Part shown: piece by piece, positions 58,700 through 64,000 of the stretch
How positions within the stretch are numbered: the first letter of the stretch is position 1
Layout: each line of letters starts with the position of its first letter
From: Diabrotica undecimpunctata
Taxonomy: Eukaryota; Arthropoda; Insecta; Coleoptera; Chrysomelidae
Assembly: GCF_040954645.1 (NCBI RefSeq)
Contig: NC_092804.1
Location: 44,049,753-44,113,752 of the forward strand
DNA: 64,000 bases
Reading direction: 5' to 3'
The notes under the pieces: generated by a model
The model's input: the letters and a program-made list of their open reading frames with translations, nothing else
Database searches by the model: none
Told to the model about the DNA's origin: nothing
Program-made: the position numbers and the translations under genes

Positions 58700-59335
58700 A
58701 TTTGTATGTAAAAATAAAAAATATAACACTTAGTATAATGTATAGTCATATTATATTGAATCCCAGTTACACATTGATATCAGATAGTTATGTATAAGTC
58801 CAACTCGATTTGATTATATGCAACATAATAAACTAATTTAAATACTCAATAAAGTAGAACTCGATGAAAGGGATATCACTTTTATTTGAAACTAATATTG
58901 AAACCATAAAGGACGTGCTCAGACTATTCAAAATAGATTAGACGAATAGAAATTGCAAGAAACCTAATCAGAAACAAACGCCACATCTTCTATAAAATAA
59001 AACTTTCGTTACTTACTCAGTTAGCTGCACTGAAGTGCTATATGGTCCTTACTAGACAATAATGATTGAAGCTTTTAATATAAAATATAATTTATATATC
59101 GTAGTTCTACGCGTAACGTGAATCAAATTTCAATATTTCTATCAGAATTCTAACAATTTGACAAAGAAAAAAACAGAATAGAAGAAGTACATATACACCT
59201 AAAAAGAGATGAAATGAGGATATTAACAGAATAAGAGACAATGTTGATGGAAACAGGAAAATAACCGAAATGAAAATAAAAGAAACATTTATAATATCGA
59301 ATAAATAATTTTTAATAGATATAACGTTTGAACAC
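58700..59335. other. Kinase intron, no recognised feature
   Basis: AT-rich. Confidence 0.4.
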
Positions 59336-59341
59336 TCTTAC

Positions 59342-59508
59342 TCGCCAATGAAGTCGTGAAAATTTTCTGTCCACGTTGATACTTTTCTTAATGTTGGAGG
59401 TGGATTTGCAACAATTTGGAATAATGCTCTTGATGGATTCATTCCTTCGTAAGGAGCTTTACCTTCTGCCAATTCGATTGCCGTTATTCCTAATGACCAT
59501 ACATCTAC
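59342..59508 (-). CDS. ninaC: Myosin III (NINAC) kinase exon
   Basis: Acceptor AACTTTCAG, donor GA/GTAAGA. It reads VDVWSLGITAIELAEGKAPY then EGMNPSRALFQIVANPPPTL, the DVWSLGIT helix and following segment of STE20-like kinases. Phase 0 in, 2 out. Confidence 0.92.
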
Positions 59509-59910
59509 CTGAAAGTTAAATCTGAACATTAATATAAATATAAAAATAATTGATATATTGATATTAGGAAATATTGCAAGTTTTATATCAGTTTTTTATG
59601 TTGTCGAGTGGAAGTGTGGTTAGGCGTCTAGCCATACCAAACCTAAGCTCACTTAAGCTGAAGTCTGTTAATATATGATATGCCAAATTGTTTTTTATTT
59701 GGATTTGATTTTTCATTGAGATATTTAACATGGTTTAATAAGTCCATGTGGAATTTGTCTGGCATATAATAAATGTATCTGTCATTTGTCATTTATTAAG
59801 AATGTATTATTTCTTGGATTACGAACACAGTAATCATAAAGAACATTTATAATCTAAATCACGGCTGGCACAATGGTGGTGAAAACAAGAAACAAGAAAG
59901 CAAAACTTAC

Positions 59911-60132
59911 TCTGTCATTGTATCCAGAAATTTTCTTGGTCCCCACGCCGACTATTTCCGGCGCCATCCAGCTAGGAGAACCAAGAATGACTGAAAGCAT
60001 TTCATCCATCTGGTTTCGTATTTTAGAAAGGCCGAAGTCACAAATTTTTACTTCTCCTTCCTTTGTCAATAGTATATTATTACCCTTCAGATCTCTATGG
60101 ACTATTTTGTTTTCGTGAAGATATATAAGACC
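59911..60132 (-). CDS. ninaC: Myosin III (NINAC) kinase catalytic exon
   Basis: Acceptor TATTTTAG, donor AGA/GTAAGT, 74 codons in phase. GLIYLHENKIVHRDLKGNN carries the catalytic HRD loop, VKICDFGLSK the Mg-binding DFG, and GSPSWMAPEIVG the APE motif. All key residues are present, so this kinase should be catalytically competent. Confidence 0.94.
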
Positions 60133-60327
60133 CTAAAATAATAAAATTATAAATTTTTTTGTGACAATATTAATTTAAATTGAAGTCTGTAATCTAATGT
60201 ACCAAAGTGTTTTATTTAAAATTTAAATTTTTGTTGAGAATTGGAGGTATCTATTAAATAAATAAGAAAAAAAAAACTCTCCCACGTCCTTTCTTCGTAA
60301 TTTAATGAATTGTTACTGAGTACTTAC

Positions 60328-60432
60328 TCTAACAGTCTCCTTGATGACATAAGCAATATGTTCTTCGACCATTCTTCGATTTTTTGCAAATAAACGGTTC
60401 ACCAAGTCAATAACAGAGCCTCCTTCGCACGG
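60328..60432 (-). CDS. ninaC: Myosin III (NINAC) kinase exon, first in window
   Basis: Acceptor TGTGTTGCAG, donor AGA/GTAAGT, 35 codons: PCEGGSVIDLVNRLFAKNRR then MVEEHIAYVIKETVR. CEGGSV-DL is the hinge of STE20-like kinases. The glycine-rich loop and the ATP-binding Lys must lie further right; nothing up to 64000 encodes them. Confidence 0.9.
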
Positions 60433-60439
60433 CTGCAAC

Positions 60440-61185
60440 ACAAAGTATAATTCATAAGCGTAAATCAATCTCAGAAGTCTTTTTGTTGGCTTACCACACG
60501 CTAATTAAAAAAAAGTTTATTCTTACCAATGATGCATATTAACTTGTTGAAAATTCATTATGTTCTGACAGAAAAAATGCGGTTTATGGTTGGTTGGAAC
60601 TCGGTTTATTAGACAGAAATGACAGTTGTACAGTTCTTAAATAATGCAAGTTAACTTTTTATTAAAATATGGGCGGTAAAGGCGGTTTAAATAACGACTT
60701 TTTTAATTTAAGACCGATCAGTCTGAAGAACTTTTGACGTATTTTTTAACATTATTTTTAATGTGCATTGTTCTACGATAAAATATTATAATAATAGAAG
60801 AAATGGGTTTTTAATAGAACTTAAATAATTAATTATAGTATAAACACCAATATAACTGCTATTTCAGCAGCAAAAATCACTACAATTACTTTTATTTTTT
60901 ACGAAATTTAGTTTAAATAGAACTTTCAATGTAAAAATAAAAATAGAAATAAAAATTTAGTTTAAATAAAACTTTCAATGTAGAAATAAAAATATTTGTT
61001 TACGGTTTTTTCTTTTTCTTCATCATTTCATGTTGGACATTTGTTGCTTATTCTGGCATAAGGAATCTCCCCACCTTCTAAGAATAGCGAGAATAGAAAA
61101 ATGCAAAAAAATTCAAAGGGCAAAATGTTTTGTTCTTAAAAACAACAAAATTAGATTGAAATGAATGCATCTTCTGATTTAAGAT
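60440..61185. other. No recognised feature
   Basis: AT-rich intron sequence with short diverged direct repeats (AAATTTAGTTTAAATA-AACTTTCAATGTA near 60905 and 60955). Confidence 0.45.
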
Positions 61186-61188
61186 GTA

Positions 61189-63100
61189 CAGTGGCGAATC
61201 CAAGGGGGTGGTCACGGGGGTCATGACCCCCCTCCAAACAAAAAAAATATGAATCAAATGATCCTAAAAAAATTATTTAAAACCCATCAACCCTATAAGC
61301 ACGAAGTTAAGAGTTCAACTGATCCAGGAAAAAAGAAAAAATTTGAATCCAATAATATAAACTGTGATTCTTTGTGGTAGACAAAATATTTATTTGAGCG
61401 GGCATAGGGATGATAAAAATATTACAAGTATTGTAAACAGCGATGGTACAAAAAAAATGATGGCAATTTTAGACCATTGCTTCGGTTTAGGATAGATGCT
61501 GGCAATAATGATCTGCTAAAACATTTGGAAACTGCTCCGGCTAATACTACATTAATTAGCAAGACTACTCAAAATGATATCATTTCTTGCTGTACAGAAG
61601 AATGTATCTGCGATATCTATATTTAAATGAGATTAGAGAAGATTTTATTACATTTTTGTTATCGCCTATGATTCGATTCGAGAAGAAGATGTCGGTTCAG
61701 AATGAGAACGCCGCGCAACTGGAGTTGCTTTAGGCCACATTGTTGAAGATTCCGTAAAGAATTTTAACTTAGATTTATGAAACAAAAGGTGCCGTTAACG
61801 AATTAAAAATATCGGCCAAAAATGCTGTGCGTTGTCTATGTAGCAATCATATTTTGAATAATTCCTTAGCAAGCTCCTCAAAAGTTATATCATGTGATGC
61901 TTCAGAAACTATAAGAGAAGTAGAGCTTTTGCTAATGCCTCTCCCTAACGACATGTTGTTTTTAAGTAGGAACTGGGGGCTGCTGTCCAAGGTATTTGTG
62001 AGACTCGTTGGGTTGAAAGGCATGAAGGTCATCTTCAGTTTTAGGGCAAATCAATCATCAAAATATACAACGCTTCTGAAACAATTTTTACGTGGAAGGA
62101 CAGTAAAACGTCAGCTGATGCATTTTCATTAATGCGAACTATTAGGAGCCCAGACTTTCTCATTTCAGTAGTTTGTCTTGATATTTTAGGTACAACAACT
62201 GTATCAGTTAGTCGTCTTCTTTAGTCACCAAAATTAGATTTGAAGAAGACTACTGAGGCTATAGAAGACATTAAATGCATTCTTTAAAATAAAAGATCAA
62301 ATACCGAATCTGTTTTTAGAAAACAGGAAAACATTTACTATGAGGAAATAGTTGAACAACTAGACATTGAATTGAAGATGCCTCGTATAGTTTCTCGTCA
62401 AAACCAACCTGCTAACTCTTGCAAAGAATATTTCCGAAGATCTATTCATTTACCCGTTTTAGACACTATCTTAACTGACTTAAAAGAACGATTTTCACCG
62501 AAAGTTATGAATCTATTTAATCTTCGAGTTGTTTTACCTAAAACTGATAACTCTCCAGATGATAAAGTTGCATTAAAAAAAATTGTTGATACCTTTCAGG
62601 ATATTATTGGACCATTTACTTCATATTCCACAGTAGAACAAGAGTTTTGACTGTGGATTTAAAAGTGGAAAAGAGTCGTGCAAAGTAATGGAAAACTTCT
62701 TGATTCTATTTTAGAAGTATTAGAAAATTGCAATATTCATATGTATTCAAATATCAGAATATTTCTGCAAATATTAATTACACTGCCAGTCAGTGTAGCA
62801 ACAGCAGAGCATAGTTTTTCTACGCTTAAGCGTCTAAAGACTTGGCTTAGAAATAGAACTTCGGAGGAAAAGTTAACTAGTTTAGCAGTCATCAATGTGC
62901 ATCCTGAAATTTCTGTACATGTTGATACAATCATAGAGCGATTTGTTAAATCAGATAGGCGAAAAGAATACATTTTATTAAATTATATAATATTTACTTG
63001 TCTTATTCTTATAGTATTTTTAATCACTGAACTTTTATTTACCACTCGTTGCCGGCTGTTGCTGACAATTCGTGAGAAAAATTTCAATACCGAGTAAAAA
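61189..63100 (+). pseudogene. hAT transposase (ZMYM1-like), decayed
   Basis: The left end CAGTGGCGAATCC has the form of hAT terminal repeats. Broken frames: FRIDAGNNDLLKHLETAPAN (N-terminal), a CETRWVERHE-like segment near 61995, frame 62372-62650 (ELKMPRIVSRQNQPANSCKE onward), then 62678-63097 with ITLPVSVATAEHSFSTLKRL and KTWLRNRTSEEKL, the hAT C-terminal dimerisation region. Many stops. No matching right terminal repeat was found. Confidence 0.8.
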
Positions 63101-63189
63101 AATTCACTCACTTGTAGCCTAATATGCCTAATTATAGAAATAACTATTCTTGAATTATATAATGTTTTTGTTGAATAAATTAATTTAAA

Positions 63190-63660
63190 TAAAATGCTGT
63201 TTACACTTCTTCTTAAGGTTCCTTCTTCATTACGGAAGAGTGGCTATAACTACAGCAAATTGTTCTCTATCTTAAGCTGTTCTTAGTATCGAATGTGTGT
63301 CCATACCTGTCCAGTCTCTTACATTCTTCAGCCAGGAGTATTTTCTTCTTCCTATACCTCCTTTTCTTTCTACTTGTTCTTCCATAATGAGTCGTAGAAA
63401 GTTATATTTTTCTCCTCTGTAAATATGTCCTAGATAACTCGTTTTTTTGTTGTTTACAATATTTAGGAGTTCTCTCTCAGTCCTCATTCTTCTTAGCACC
63501 TCGTTGTTGGTCACGTGCTCTGTCCACGAAATCTTCAGCATCCTTCGAAAAACACACATTTCAAAGGCTTCTATACGTCTCATACTTGTAATTCTGAGAG
63601 TCCATGTTTCCACTCTCTATAGCAATAAAGAATAAATGAATGTTTTTACAAGTTGATATC
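63190..63660 (-). mobile_element. LINE 3' fragment
   Basis: Frame 63272-63613 encodes METWTLRITSMRRIEAFEMC, TSYLGHIYRGEKYNFLRLIM and GRRKYSWLKNVRDWTGMD, the usual LINE C-terminal run. 5'-truncated. Confidence 0.75.
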
Positions 63661-63779
63661 GAATATCCAACGATAAGATAGAGTTTATTAGGAATGTTTA
63701 ATACTAATAAATTCATTAATGTTTATACTTACATTGAGTTATTGCATTTAAATTAAAAAAAGAGGTTTAATCTTTGTAT

Positions 63780-64000
63780 GTAGGTATATTTAAAAACCCT
63801 TAAAAGGGCTACATCAAAAAACACAAACGTTTTCGGAATAATAATTCCATCATCAGGTTAAAAAGCAGGTTAACATGCCTGAGCCACCAAAATATTAGGG
63901 TACAACCCTTTACAAAAATGAAGTTACCAAAAAGTGTACATGTTGTTGTTTAAAAGTGAGTGATGTTTAATACTTTATTAGATTTAACTTCAGGCAACAC
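63780..64000. repeat. Penelope-like terminal sequence, cut by window end
   Basis: It contains a hammerhead-like motif on the minus strand at 63820-63860: CUGAUGA (consensus core), GGAAU/AUUCC (stem II), GAA, self-complementary AACGUU, U. Stem I is weak (2 bp). The repeat continues past the right edge. Confidence 0.5.

Overview
This is an AT-rich stretch of an insect genome with large introns; nothing here fixes the species, though a large-genome beetle would fit. One host gene is recognisable. It lies on the minus strand from about 60.4 kb down to about 6.3 kb and encodes a class III myosin of the NINAC type: a Ser/Thr kinase domain fused to a myosin motor, IQ motifs and a tail. I resolve fourteen exons from splice sites, and their reading phases are compatible from one end to the other. 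The kinase N-terminus is beyond the right edge of the window.

The most striking event is at 20265-30246. A complete Ty3/gypsy LTR retrotransposon sits inside a coding exon of this myosin gene, just after the KVFLKYY motif at the end of the motor. Both 1930-bp LTRs have the same length and look identical by eye. A 4-bp target duplication (TAGT) flanks the element. It has a perfect tRNA-Lys primer site, a polypurine tract, open gag and pol frames and a canonical -1 slippery heptamer (G_GGA_AAC). Taking out the element and one TAGT restores the exon in frame, so the insertion looks very recent and this allele should be disrupted.

The introns are packed with older transposons. They include many 5'-truncated LINEs (RTE-like, Jockey/R1/I-like and R2/R4-like with a restriction-like endonuclease), Tigger/pogo pieces with psq-type helix-turn-helix remnants, Tc1 elements, a hAT element, a decayed Crypton tyrosine recombinase, a tRNA-derived SINE, a Tc1/mariner-like MITE and a Penelope-like element with an open GIY-YIG endonuclease frame. 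Several nestings are datable from target-site duplications.

The best candidate for something under-described is a recurring RNA-like motif in the Penelope-like repeats and fold-backs at 14980, 19786, 31603, 35029, 35402, 58272 and 63820. Each reads as a hammerhead ribozyme core (CUGANGA or a compensated variant, stem II, GAA) followed by a short self-complementary, loopless stem III (A...U) and one H residue. Most also have a matching stem I. Loopless self-complementary stem III suggests hammerheads that would have to act as dimers.
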